From an uncultured Oscillospiraceae bacterium (lineage in GTDB: Bacteria; Bacillota; Clostridia; Oscillospirales; Acutalibacteraceae): a stretch of DNA of 64,000 nucleotides. Positions 57,294-64,000 of the stretch are shown piece after piece; within the stretch, counting starts at the first letter, position 1; each line of letters opens with the position of its first letter. Below the pieces are notes generated by a model. That model had not been told where the DNA came from. It worked only from the letters and a program-made list of their open reading frames with translations, and searched no databases. Where the stretch lies: positions 62,001 through 126,000 of the forward strand of contig UQOE01000002.1 of assembly GCA_900542575.1 (NCBI GenBank), in the 5' to 3' direction. Made by a program: the position numbers and the translations under genes.

Positions 57294-58601
57294 TCAGCCG
57301 ACCGAACGCATGTGGGCGCTTTCCGACTCGTTTTCCTCAATGGGGACGCGCTTAATGTCGCCGCCCATGCCGCGGACTTTCTCAATGACCTTCTCATAGC
57401 CGCGGTCTATATAGATGACGTTTTCAATTTCCGTGGTGCCGCGGGCCGCCAGACCGGCGATGATCATGGCCGCGCCGGCGCGGAGGTCGTCCGCCTTGAC
57501 CACGCAGCCCTGGAGATGGTCGACTCCCTGGATAATGGCCACCTTGCCGTTGACCTCAATATTGGCACCCATGCGGGTCAGCTGGTCCACATACTTGAAC
57601 CGGTTGTCCCAGACCCCTTCCGAGACGATGCTGGTGCCCTTGGCGAGGGTCAGAACCGTTGCCATCTGGGGCTGCATGTCAGTGGGGTACCCCGGATGGG
57701 GCATAGTTTTAATGTTGCATTTGACAAGCTTGGATGGGTCGGAGATGACACGGACGGTGTCGTCCCCCTCGATGACCTCTACGCCGCACTCGATGAGTTT
57801 GGCGGTGATGGATTCGAGATGTTTTGGAATGACGTTGCGAACCAGCACGTCGCCGCCCGCAGCGGCAACCGCCGCCATATAGGTACCGGCCTCAATTTGG
57901 TCCGGAATGATGCTGTAGTCGCAGCCGTGGAGGGATTCTACCCCGCGGATTTTGATGACGTCAGTGCCTGCACCGTGGACGTCAGCGCCCATGGAGTTCA
58001 GGAAGTTGGCGAGGTCGACGACATGGGGCTCCTTTGCGGCGCTCTCAATGACCGTCAGGCCGCGGGCCTTGACGGCGGCGAGCATGATATTCATGGTTGC
58101 GCCGACGGAGACGACGTCCATGTAGATGGAGTTGCCGACCAGCTGGTCTGCCTCGGCGTGCACAATTGCGTTTTCCTCCATAGTGACCTCGGCACCGAGG
58201 GCCTCAAAGCCCTTCAGGTGCTGGTCGATGGGGCGGACACCGCCGAAGTCGCAGCCGCCGGGCATGGCGACGCGGGCTTTCGCGTCCCGGCCCAGCAGGG
58301 CACCCAGCAGATAATAAGAAGCACGAAGGTGCTTTGTCAGGTCATACGGTACGGTATGCGATTTGAGCACTGTCGTGTCAATTTCATAAGTATTCGGGTT
58401 GAGCATGCGGATTTTTGCTCCCATAGCGGAGAGCATTTTGAGCATATAATGGACGTCGCTGATGTCCGGAATATTTTCAATGCGGCACTTTCCCTCTGCG
58501 AGCAGCGTCGCCGGAAGAATGGCGACAACGGAATTTTTTGCACCGCTGATGTCTACTGTTCCATGAAGTCGTTTTCCACCGTTGATGACAAATTTGTCCA
58601 A
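57294..58601 (-). CDS. murA: UDP-N-acetylglucosamine 1-carboxyvinyltransferase
   Basis: A 435-residue enolpyruvyl transferase. The catalytic cysteine is in MPGGCDFGGVRPIDQHL, so fosfomycin sensitivity is expected at this enzyme. It makes the first committed step of peptidoglycan synthesis. The start codon is TTG at 58601, with GGGAG 9 nt before it. The leader carries a GGGCTC/GAGCCC hairpin (58637-58653). Firmicutes often have a second murA; only this one is in the window. Confidence 0.95.
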   Translation of the reverse strand: MDKFVINGGKRLHGTVDISGAKNSVVAILPATLLAEGKCRIENIPDISDVHYMLKMLSAMGAKIRMLNPNTYEIDTTVLKSHTVPYDLTKHLRASYYLLGALLGRDAKARVAMPGGCDFGGVRPIDQHLKGFEALGAEVTMEENAIVHAEADQLVGNSIYMDVVSVGATMNIMLAAVKARGLTVIESAAKEPHVVDLANFLNSMGADVHGAGTDVIKIRGVESLHGCDYSIIPDQIEAGTYMAAVAAAGGDVLVRNVIPKHLESITAKLIECGVEVIEGDDTVRVISDPSKLVKCNIKTMPHPGYPTDMQPQMATVLTLAKGTSIVSEGVWDNRFKYVDQLTRMGANIEVNGKVAIIQGVDHLQGCVVKADDLRAGAAMIIAGLAARGTTEIENVIYIDRGYEKVIEKVRGMGGDIKRVPIEENESESAHMRSVG

Positions 58602-58636
58602 CCGATTTCACTCCCTACCAAGCAATAAGTGAATAA

Positions 58637-58653
58637 GGGCTCACACCGAGCCC
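58637..58653 (-). other. Leader hairpin of murA
   Basis: A perfect 6-bp stem GGGCTC-ACACC-GAGCCC, ~36 nt before the murA start. It could influence translation; no terminator T run follows. Confidence 0.4.
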
Positions 58654-58721
58654 AGATCTATAGAAAAAAAGAGAAATTGCAAAAAAAAGAATAGAGAAAC
58701 CCTCTCTCTAAACTCTTTGGT

Positions 58722-58750
58722 ATTATACCATCGCCTATTTTTTTTTTAAA
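58722..58750 (-). promoter_or_regulatory. Candidate promoter of murA
   Basis: TTTAAA, 17-bp spacer, TATAAT on the minus strand, giving a leader of ~115 nt. The rest of the 58602-58925 gap is AT-rich, with poly-T/A runs and nothing else supported. Confidence 0.5.
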
Positions 58751-58926
58751 GTTATTTCAAGCTTTTTTCACAGTCTCAAATGAAAACTGTCATCTTCGTA
58801 AAAAGTCAAACGTATGAAATGGACAAACTTCAGCACATTGCCAGTCAATAGCGACAATATTCAAATAATTGTAGTTAAACTTGCCGAATTCGGGCGGAAA
58901 TTCATTCCCAATTTAGCCTGATACGT

Positions 58927-58964
58927 AAAAAATGGCCGCCCCACAGCAGCGGCAATGGGACGGC
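58927..58964 (-). terminator. Terminator of the alpha/beta hydrolase gene
   Basis: Arms GCCG-CCCA / TGGG-CGGC, then CATTTTTTAC on the minus strand, 18 bp after the stop. Confidence 0.75.
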
Positions 58965-58982
58965 AGGCATTTCTTATCTGAT

Positions 58983-59885
58983 TCAGCCGGGCATATGCTC
59001 CATGGTAAAGCCATAGACGCGGGCCCAGACCTTTTCGCGGCACTTCTTCTCGCGGAGAATTTCATGGCGATAGGGAATGTAGAATTTCTTTTCGATGTCG
59101 CGGTGGCCGGTCATCTTCAGCCAGAGCTCCATGCAGTTGACGCCGAGCGTAAAGAGGCCGACCGGGTCCTCGGAGCCCGAGATGAGCAGCATGGGGAGGT
59201 CCTTCGGGACTTTGCGGGCCCATAGGAGCCCGGAGCAGTCGCCGGCAAACAGGCCGAGCGTCTCCATGAGTCCCAGGGTGTAATACTTCGTAATGTACTC
59301 GTCCTTAAGGTAGTCGGCGCGGTTGTCCTTGTCGCGGGACAGCCACCAGGTCGTTGCCATGGTGTTTTCCACCAGCATGCTCTTGTCCCGGAGACCGAGG
59401 GTATCCAGTACTTTGCAGAGCGGATGGATGACAAAACGAAGGCAGTCGCTGTAGTCGCCCGACCCGCAGAAGACAGCAGACTCCACAGAGTCCGCGTACT
59501 TGGTGACATACATTTTTGCAATGAACGAGCCCATGGAGTGGCCGAGCAGGAACGCCGGCTTGCCCGGGTTCTCCTCCTTGGCGATTCCGCAGAGACGGTA
59601 CATATCGTCGACGATGGCCTTGTCGGCCCCCTTCGGCAGCTTTCCGATGTCCGCAATGGATGCGGCGGTCTTTCCGTGGCCGAGATGGTCCTCTCCGTAG
59701 CAGACGAAACCGCGGTCGGCGAGACACGTGGCCAGACCGTCAAAGCGGTCGATGTGTTCGCAGACACCGTGGGCAATCAGGTAGATTCCGACGGTCTCCA
59801 CGTCCGGGTTGTTCCAGACCAGATAGCGGACTTTTGCCGTGCCGCTCGTCGAGTCAAAAAAACGTTCTTCAGCTTTGGTTGCCAT
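58983..59885 (-). CDS. Alpha/beta hydrolase, monoacylglycerol-lipase-like
   Basis: A 300-residue serine hydrolase. The nucleophile elbow is LLGHSMGSF, with an oxyanion HG in LIAHGVCEHIDRF, and DHLGHGKT after it. The pattern fits the monoacylglycerol lipase / lysophospholipase family (PldB/YtpA). The substrate is probably a lipid ester. AAGGAG precedes the ATG at 59885; a TTG two codons up is less well spaced. No signal peptide, so it is cytosolic. Monocistronic. Confidence 0.87.
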   Translation of the reverse strand: MATKAEERFFDSTSGTAKVRYLVWNNPDVETVGIYLIAHGVCEHIDRFDGLATCLADRGFVCYGEDHLGHGKTAASIADIGKLPKGADKAIVDDMYRLCGIAKEENPGKPAFLLGHSMGSFIAKMYVTKYADSVESAVFCGSGDYSDCLRFVIHPLCKVLDTLGLRDKSMLVENTMATTWWLSRDKDNRADYLKDEYITKYYTLGLMETLGLFAGDCSGLLWARKVPKDLPMLLISGSEDPVGLFTLGVNCMELWLKMTGHRDIEKKFYIPYRHEILREKKCREKVWARVYGFTMEHMPG

Positions 59886-59948
59886 AGACAATACTCCTTA
59901 AAAAAATAGATTGGATTGGTTCCCCATGACAACAATATCACCTGAATG

Positions 59949-60827
59949 TTAACATTCTTTCAACAATTGTAAGATATCGTCTGGAATTTTTGCCTCTGCC
60001 GAAATCAGCTCTCCGGTGTACGGCTGTCGGAACTCTGCCCGCAGACAGTGGAGCGCCTGCCGGTGCAGCTCCGGCACCGCCGGAGCTCCATACATGGTGT
60101 CGCCGGTAAGAGGGGTGCCGAGGGAGGCAAAATGGACGCGGATCTGGTGCGTGCGGCCGGTCTCCAGGTGGATTTCCAGCAGAGTGCGTTCTCCGACCCG
60201 CTGCACGGCGCGCCAGTGGGTGACGGCGGGGTCGCCCTGCGGACCGCAGGCACGGATCGTCTTGTGAGGGTCCGGGCGGTAGATTGGGAGAGTGATGGTG
60301 CCGCTCCCCTCGTAGACGCCGTTGACCAGCGCCAGATAGGTCTTTCGCACATGGCCCTGCAGCTTGGACGCGGCGAAGCGGTTTTTCGCGCAGACCACGG
60401 CGCCCGAGGTGCCCTTGTCCAGCCGGCCTACGGCGCGGAAGACGCCGGTGCCGCGGGCGAGCATCCAGTCCGCAAGGGTGTCGCCCTGATGGTTGTGGGA
60501 CTGGTGGATGGCAAGGCCGCCGGGCTTATCCACGACCGCCACATCCTCGTCTTCGTAGAGAACAGCGGGTTCCGGGACTGGCTCGGCCGGGTGAAACCCC
60601 TGAGCCGGGCGGGCGGCAGCCGCGTCGTCCGGGAGATTGACCACCAGTTCATCGCCGGCGAACAGCGGATCGATCGTGCGGATCGGGGCCCCGTTGCAGA
60701 GAATGCCGTCGTCCTGGAATTTGAGGTTTCGGATAGTACGAGAAGAAAGCCCTGCAGACCTTCTCAGGAAATGCAGGACTTTCGTGCCTTCGAATTCGGC
60801 GGGGACGGTGTATCGCAGGACGCGCAT
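59949..60827 (-). CDS. rluD: RluA/RluD family pseudouridine synthase
   Basis: A 292-residue synthase with an N-terminal S4-like part and a catalytic domain. The catalytic Asp is in VGRLDKGTSGAVVCAKN, and a typical C-terminal HQIRVHFASLGTPLTGD follows. Members modify 23S rRNA or tRNA; whether this is RluD-like with sites at 1911/1915/1917 or another RluA paralogue is not certain. The start shares one base with the femX-like stop. A short palindrome, GAATGTTAACATTC, overlaps its stop codon. Confidence 0.88.
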   Translation of the reverse strand: MRVLRYTVPAEFEGTKVLHFLRRSAGLSSRTIRNLKFQDDGILCNGAPIRTIDPLFAGDELVVNLPDDAAAARPAQGFHPAEPVPEPAVLYEDEDVAVVDKPGGLAIHQSHNHQGDTLADWMLARGTGVFRAVGRLDKGTSGAVVCAKNRFAASKLQGHVRKTYLALVNGVYEGSGTITLPIYRPDPHKTIRACGPQGDPAVTHWRAVQRVGERTLLEIHLETGRTHQIRVHFASLGTPLTGDTMYGAPAVPELHRQALHCLRAEFRQPYTGELISAEAKIPDDILQLLKEC

Positions 60828-62170
60828 CAGTCGTTTTTCCCCCGCTTGAAGAAGAAGATGGTTTTCATTTTAATGTGTTTGGCCACCGGCATGAGGTTCT
60901 TGTAAATCCAGTAGCGGAACTTGCTGCCGATGAGAATGTACTCGCCGATGTACTCGGTGTACTGGGCGCCGAAGCTCTCCTTGAAGCTCGCAATGCCCTT
61001 GAAGTTCTCCCGCGGTTCACACTTGCCGAGGACGCCGTCCGGGCCGGGCTCCTTCGGGTTGTCGCAGAGGACATAGCCGAGGTCATGGTAGTCCATGTTT
61101 TCGTCGATGCTCTCGCAGATGCGGAGGTAGTTGAGATAATGGCTGGAGCGGGTCTGGTTGCGGACGATATTGCGGGATCCGCCGAAGACGCAGGACGCAA
61201 AGCCGCCGTAGCGGATGGTCAGGCCGGAGCCCACCGGGATGCAGGCGTCCGCCGGATAGTCTTTGGTCTCCTCCATGCGGGCCTCGTAGTTCTTCGTGTT
61301 GTTGTCGATGACCTGGATGTCGTTCTTTAAGCCCTTGATCTTCTTCTGGGGCGCGGTCTCCAGGGCTTTGACCTTCTGGGCCCGCTCGGCCAGGCGCTGC
61401 TGTTCGAGCTCGGTGTCAATCTTTTTATCGTAATAGACGGTGGTAATGTCGGTGTAGTCCTTCAGCGTCCGGATGAGATTCGTCAGATACTCCTTGTCGC
61501 GGTGCGTAAAGCTGTTGCGCTCCGAGGTGTCGTTCATGCAGAGGATGAACTCGTCCAGGAGCTCCGGATTCTTCTCAATGTCCTCCCAGGTGTACCGCTG
61601 ATATTTGAGACCCCGCCCCTTGCCAACGCGGACCGAGTAGCGCACGCCTTTCTCGCATCCTTTGAGGATCTTATTGGCGGGAATCAGCTTTCCCTCAGCG
61701 TCGTGCAGCGGGATCATCGTCTGAACCGGATGCTTATAGGTATAGGAGTCGAGGTCGGTGTTCAGCTGATAGCCGAGACCGGTCAGCAGCCGGTGGGCGG
61801 CATGTCCCTCTTTCTGCTCCTCCCCGTTGATGCGGAGCTTGACGGGCGGATCGATGATGACGCAGAATGCGCCGTTCTTTTTCATCTCGCCCTTGATGAA
61901 ATCGGCAAACGCCTTCTGAAGTTCGGCATTCGTGTAATCCGATACCGTGCCGTAGGGCACATACCAGAGCTTGCCCGCCAGCGGGAGTTTCCGCTCCAGG
62001 ACGAGGGCGGTCAGAACGCGGGTGCCGTTGTCGTCAAACCCGCTGTAGAGGTGGGAATTCCACCCGGTCTTGACCTTCGGCCACAGCGAGCACTGCTGGT
62101 ACTGGCCGTGATGGTCCTCGACAAACTGATCAAAACTCTGAAAATCGGTTTCCGGCTGAAAATGATACAT
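60827..62170 (-). CDS. FemX/FemAB-like peptidoglycan bridge aminoacyl transferase
   Basis: A 447-residue protein of the FemABX family with two GNAT-like domains. A charged helical segment (~residues 255-320, YYDKKIDTELEQQRLAERAQ...) matches the coiled arm of FemX/FemA, which uses aminoacyl-tRNA. Such enzymes add the first residue(s) of the interpeptide bridge to the lipid-linked stem peptide. It sits 16 bp after murE in one transcript, which supports a role in wall synthesis. The amino acid added is not told by the sequence. Start at 62170 follows GGGGGA. Confidence 0.86.
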   Translation of the reverse strand: MYHFQPETDFQSFDQFVEDHHGQYQQCSLWPKVKTGWNSHLYSGFDDNGTRVLTALVLERKLPLAGKLWYVPYGTVSDYTNAELQKAFADFIKGEMKKNGAFCVIIDPPVKLRINGEEQKEGHAAHRLLTGLGYQLNTDLDSYTYKHPVQTMIPLHDAEGKLIPANKILKGCEKGVRYSVRVGKGRGLKYQRYTWEDIEKNPELLDEFILCMNDTSERNSFTHRDKEYLTNLIRTLKDYTDITTVYYDKKIDTELEQQRLAERAQKVKALETAPQKKIKGLKNDIQVIDNNTKNYEARMEETKDYPADACIPVGSGLTIRYGGFASCVFGGSRNIVRNQTRSSHYLNYLRICESIDENMDYHDLGYVLCDNPKEPGPDGVLGKCEPRENFKGIASFKESFGAQYTEYIGEYILIGSKFRYWIYKNLMPVAKHIKMKTIFFFKRGKND

Positions 62171-62186
62171 GTTGACGGAATCCCCC

Positions 62187-63692
62187 TTATCTGCACGCAA
62201 TTCCACGCTCGGCCAGGGCGGCACGGATGTCCGCCTCCTCGTCAAACGGGACTCTCTTGCCTTTGACTTTCATATATTTCTCGTGGCCCTTGCCGCAGCA
62301 GAGAAGGATATCTCCTTTCTGCAGCATGCGGACGCCGTAGGCCACCGCCTCGTCGCGATTCGGGATCTTGACGTAAGCGCCGCCCTCTTTTTCCACGAAT
62401 GATGCAATTTCGTCGCAGATTTTCGAGGGGTCCTCATAGCCCGGATCGTCGGTGGTTATGATCGTAAAATCGGCGAGCTTTCCGCTGACGGAGCCGAGCT
62501 CCTGCCGGCGGAGCTGCGCCCGGTCGCCGACCGACCCGAACAGCGTAATAATCCGTTTTGGGTGATAAGCTTTCACCGTTTCAATGATGCTGGTGAGACT
62601 CAGGCCGTTGTGGGCGTAGTCAATCAGGACGCCGAAGTCGTCGGACATGTAGACCACCTGGGCGCGGCCCGGAATACGGACCTGCTTCATGCCGGGCAGA
62701 AGCTGCTCCGGCCGGTAGCCGAGGAAGTCGCAGACCGCAACGGCTGCCAGGGCGTTCTCCACGGAGAAGTCGCCCGGGGTGCTGAGGTCCATGGTGCAGA
62801 CCGATTCGCCGCGGTGGAGAAGGTCAAACCGAATGCCCATGAAACCATCGTAGCGGGTCGGGACTTCATTTTCCGCCCGGTACTCGGCGCGCGCATCGTG
62901 GCCGTAGAAGATCTTCCGGCCCGGGACTTTTTCCAGCATGTCCTCTGCCGCCGGGTCGTCCAGGCAGGCGGCCGCCTGATGGCACAGCGAGAAAAACGCC
63001 TTTTTCCAGCCGTAGTACTCCTCGAACGTCTTGTGTTCGTGGCCGCCGATGTGGTCCGGGGAGATGTTGGTAAACACGCCGCAGAAAAATACCATGCCGT
63101 CGACGCGGTGCCACTTGACGCCCAGCGACGAGACCTCAATGGCACATGCCTCTACGCCATCGTCGGCCATTTGCCGCAGCAGCTTCTGCAGTTCATAGGA
63201 TTCCGGCGTCGTGTTGACCGTGGCGACATGCCGGCCGCACCACTCGGCACCTGCCGTCCCGATGAGCCCCACTTTGCAGCCGAGGCTCTCCAGGACCGAT
63301 TTCACAATATAGGTCGTCGAGGTCTTTCCCTTGGTGCCGGTAATGCCGACCACCTTAACCTCCCCCGACGGGTGCCGGAAGAAGTTGTCCGAGGCCAGTG
63401 CCAGCGCCGCACGGGTGTTCTCCGCCGCAAAGATGTCGGCGGAGCCGTCCGCCGGGAGGCCGGCGGTCTCCTCGCAGCCCTCCTGGATAAGAAAGGCACG
63501 GCAGCCCTGGTCATACGCGCTCTTTGCATACATGTGGCCGTCGGTCTCGGCGCCCACCATGCAGACAAACAGCGTCCCCGCCTTTGCTTTGCGGGAGTCG
63601 TACACAATATCGGAAATCTCGGATTCGGCGCCGTCCGCGGACAAGGCAACCGTCCGGACCGCGAGGCCTTTGAGAATGTCACTTAGCTTCAT
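62187..63692 (-). CDS. murE: UDP-MurNAc-tripeptide ligase
   Basis: A 501-residue Mur ligase. The ATP site is GITGTKGKTSTTY, with conserved EVSSLGVKWHRVDG and a C-terminal domain. It adds the third residue of the stem peptide. The segment that selects diaminopimelate (DNPR in DAP enzymes) reads DDPGYEDP here (about 62428-62450), so the enzyme does not look like a DAP ligase; L-Lys or another diamine is more likely. With the FemX-like gene beside it, a cross-bridged Lys/Orn-type wall is suggested. The start is at 63692, after AAAGCGG. Confidence 0.92.
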   Translation of the reverse strand: MKLSDILKGLAVRTVALSADGAESEISDIVYDSRKAKAGTLFVCMVGAETDGHMYAKSAYDQGCRAFLIQEGCEETAGLPADGSADIFAAENTRAALALASDNFFRHPSGEVKVVGITGTKGKTSTTYIVKSVLESLGCKVGLIGTAGAEWCGRHVATVNTTPESYELQKLLRQMADDGVEACAIEVSSLGVKWHRVDGMVFFCGVFTNISPDHIGGHEHKTFEEYYGWKKAFFSLCHQAAACLDDPAAEDMLEKVPGRKIFYGHDARAEYRAENEVPTRYDGFMGIRFDLLHRGESVCTMDLSTPGDFSVENALAAVAVCDFLGYRPEQLLPGMKQVRIPGRAQVVYMSDDFGVLIDYAHNGLSLTSIIETVKAYHPKRIITLFGSVGDRAQLRRQELGSVSGKLADFTIITTDDPGYEDPSKICDEIASFVEKEGGAYVKIPNRDEAVAYGVRMLQKGDILLCCGKGHEKYMKVKGKRVPFDEEADIRAALAERGIACR

Positions 63693-63745
63693 CGATGCAC
63701 CGCTTTCTGCTGCTTGACAGCCAGTCTGTCTCATATACTTTTTGC

Positions 63746-63774
63746 ATTATAGGAGATGAAAAAGTCAATGTCAA
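63746..63774 (-). promoter_or_regulatory. Consensus promoter of murE-femX
   Basis: Perfect TTGACA, 17-bp spacer, perfect TATAAT on the minus strand. It should be one of the strongest promoters in the window. Confidence 0.92.
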
Positions 63775-63794
63775 CTTGAGACGGCGCCCCTCTC

Positions 63795-63823
63795 TTGCAT
63801 TGTCTCTTTTTGAAATGTATAAT
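63795..63823 (+). promoter_or_regulatory. Promoter of valS
   Basis: TTGCAT, 17-bp spacer, TATAAT, diverging from the murE promoter. The leader is only ~25 nt, so there is no T-box. Confidence 0.8.
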
Positions 63824-63853
63824 AGTATCCACTTTTTATGAGGAGGAGACCGT

Positions 63854-64000
63854 ATGCCGAACGAACTTGCGACCAGATACGACCCTTCGGACTTCGAAGA
63901 CCGTATCTACAGCTTCTGGCTTAAGGGAAACTATTTTCACGCGCATCTCGATGAGTCGAAACCCACCTACACCATCGTCATGCCGCCGCCGAACATCACC
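63854..64000 (+). CDS. valS: Valyl-tRNA synthetase, N-terminal fragment (cut by window edge)
   Basis: The first 49 codons: MPNELATRYDPSDFEDRIY, later PTYTIVMPPPNIT, which leads into the class Ia HIGH region of ValRS. The N-terminus matches bacterial ValRS. AGGAGGAG precedes the ATG. It charges tRNA-Val, including the C33 tRNA-Val genes found in the array at 12.6-13.2 kb. The rest is outside the window. Confidence 0.93.
   Translation, partial: MPNELATRYDPSDFEDRIYSFWLKGNYFHAHLDESKPTYTIVMPPPNIT

Noticed and set aside
63795..63853. T-box riboswitch before valS
   Set aside because: The leader is ~25 nt, too short for a T-box.

Overview
The window is a GC-rich chromosomal segment of an anaerobic Gram-positive bacterium of the class Clostridia (order Eubacteriales; family not resolvable from sequence alone). 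The evidence is a complete rnfCDGEAB ion-pumping ferredoxin:NAD+ oxidoreductase operon, McsA/McsB, an iron-sulfur L-serine dehydratase in two subunits, YlxR/YlxQ in the nusA-infB operon, an archaeal-type ProRS, GTP-dependent PEPCK and Gram-positive lipoproteins. Almost all of it is core chromosome. I see no insertion sequence, prophage, CRISPR array or integrated element.

Layout. 0-9.3 kb, minus strand: the start of pyrH, a MoxR / DUF58 / transglutaminase-fold operon, two tandem PAP2 phosphatases, and a CopA copper ATPase under a CsoR repressor. 9.4-12.5 kb, plus strand: TcdA, a TetR regulator, and an ECF sigma / RsiV-type anti-sigma pair behind its own ECF-like promoter. 12.5-13.2 kb: eight tRNA genes on the minus strand with an internal duplication. 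13.3-21 kb, minus strand: YerC and the protein quality-control block tig-clpP-clpX-lon-ysxC plus a lipoprotein. 21-25.6 kb: a phosphoesterase, an unknown protein, pnp and rpsO. 25.8-33.8 kb: the translation operon rimP-nusA-ylxR-ylxQ-infB-rbfA-nrnA-truB-ribF. 33.8-39 kb: proS, acpP, an SDR enzyme and pckA.

39.4-42 kb holds a GT2 glycosyltransferase and mcsAB, which has a CIRCE (HrcA) operator. 42.1-48.6 kb, plus strand: a NusG-II protein, a HepS1/Gx transporter and the six Rnf genes. 48.6-52.8 kb: divergent serine degradation (sdaAA/sdaAB) and serine synthesis (serC/serA). 52.8-64 kb: an AEC transporter, a small lipoprotein, a dead TetR gene, an Arg/Thr-rich membrane protein, rlmH, walJ, murA, a lipase-like hydrolase, a RluA-type pseudouridine synthase, a FemX-like aminoacyl transferase, murE and the start of valS.

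The most unusual points are: an in-frame internal ribosome-binding site in copA that could yield a free copper chaperone; a CIRCE box instead of a CtsR box at mcsAB; tRNA-Val genes with C33 in place of U33; a transglutaminase-fold protein without its catalytic cysteine; a cysteine-containing tail on RnfE; and several operator-like palindromes placed exactly within promoters. No wholly new multigene system stands out. The novelty lies in regulation and in altered versions of known families.
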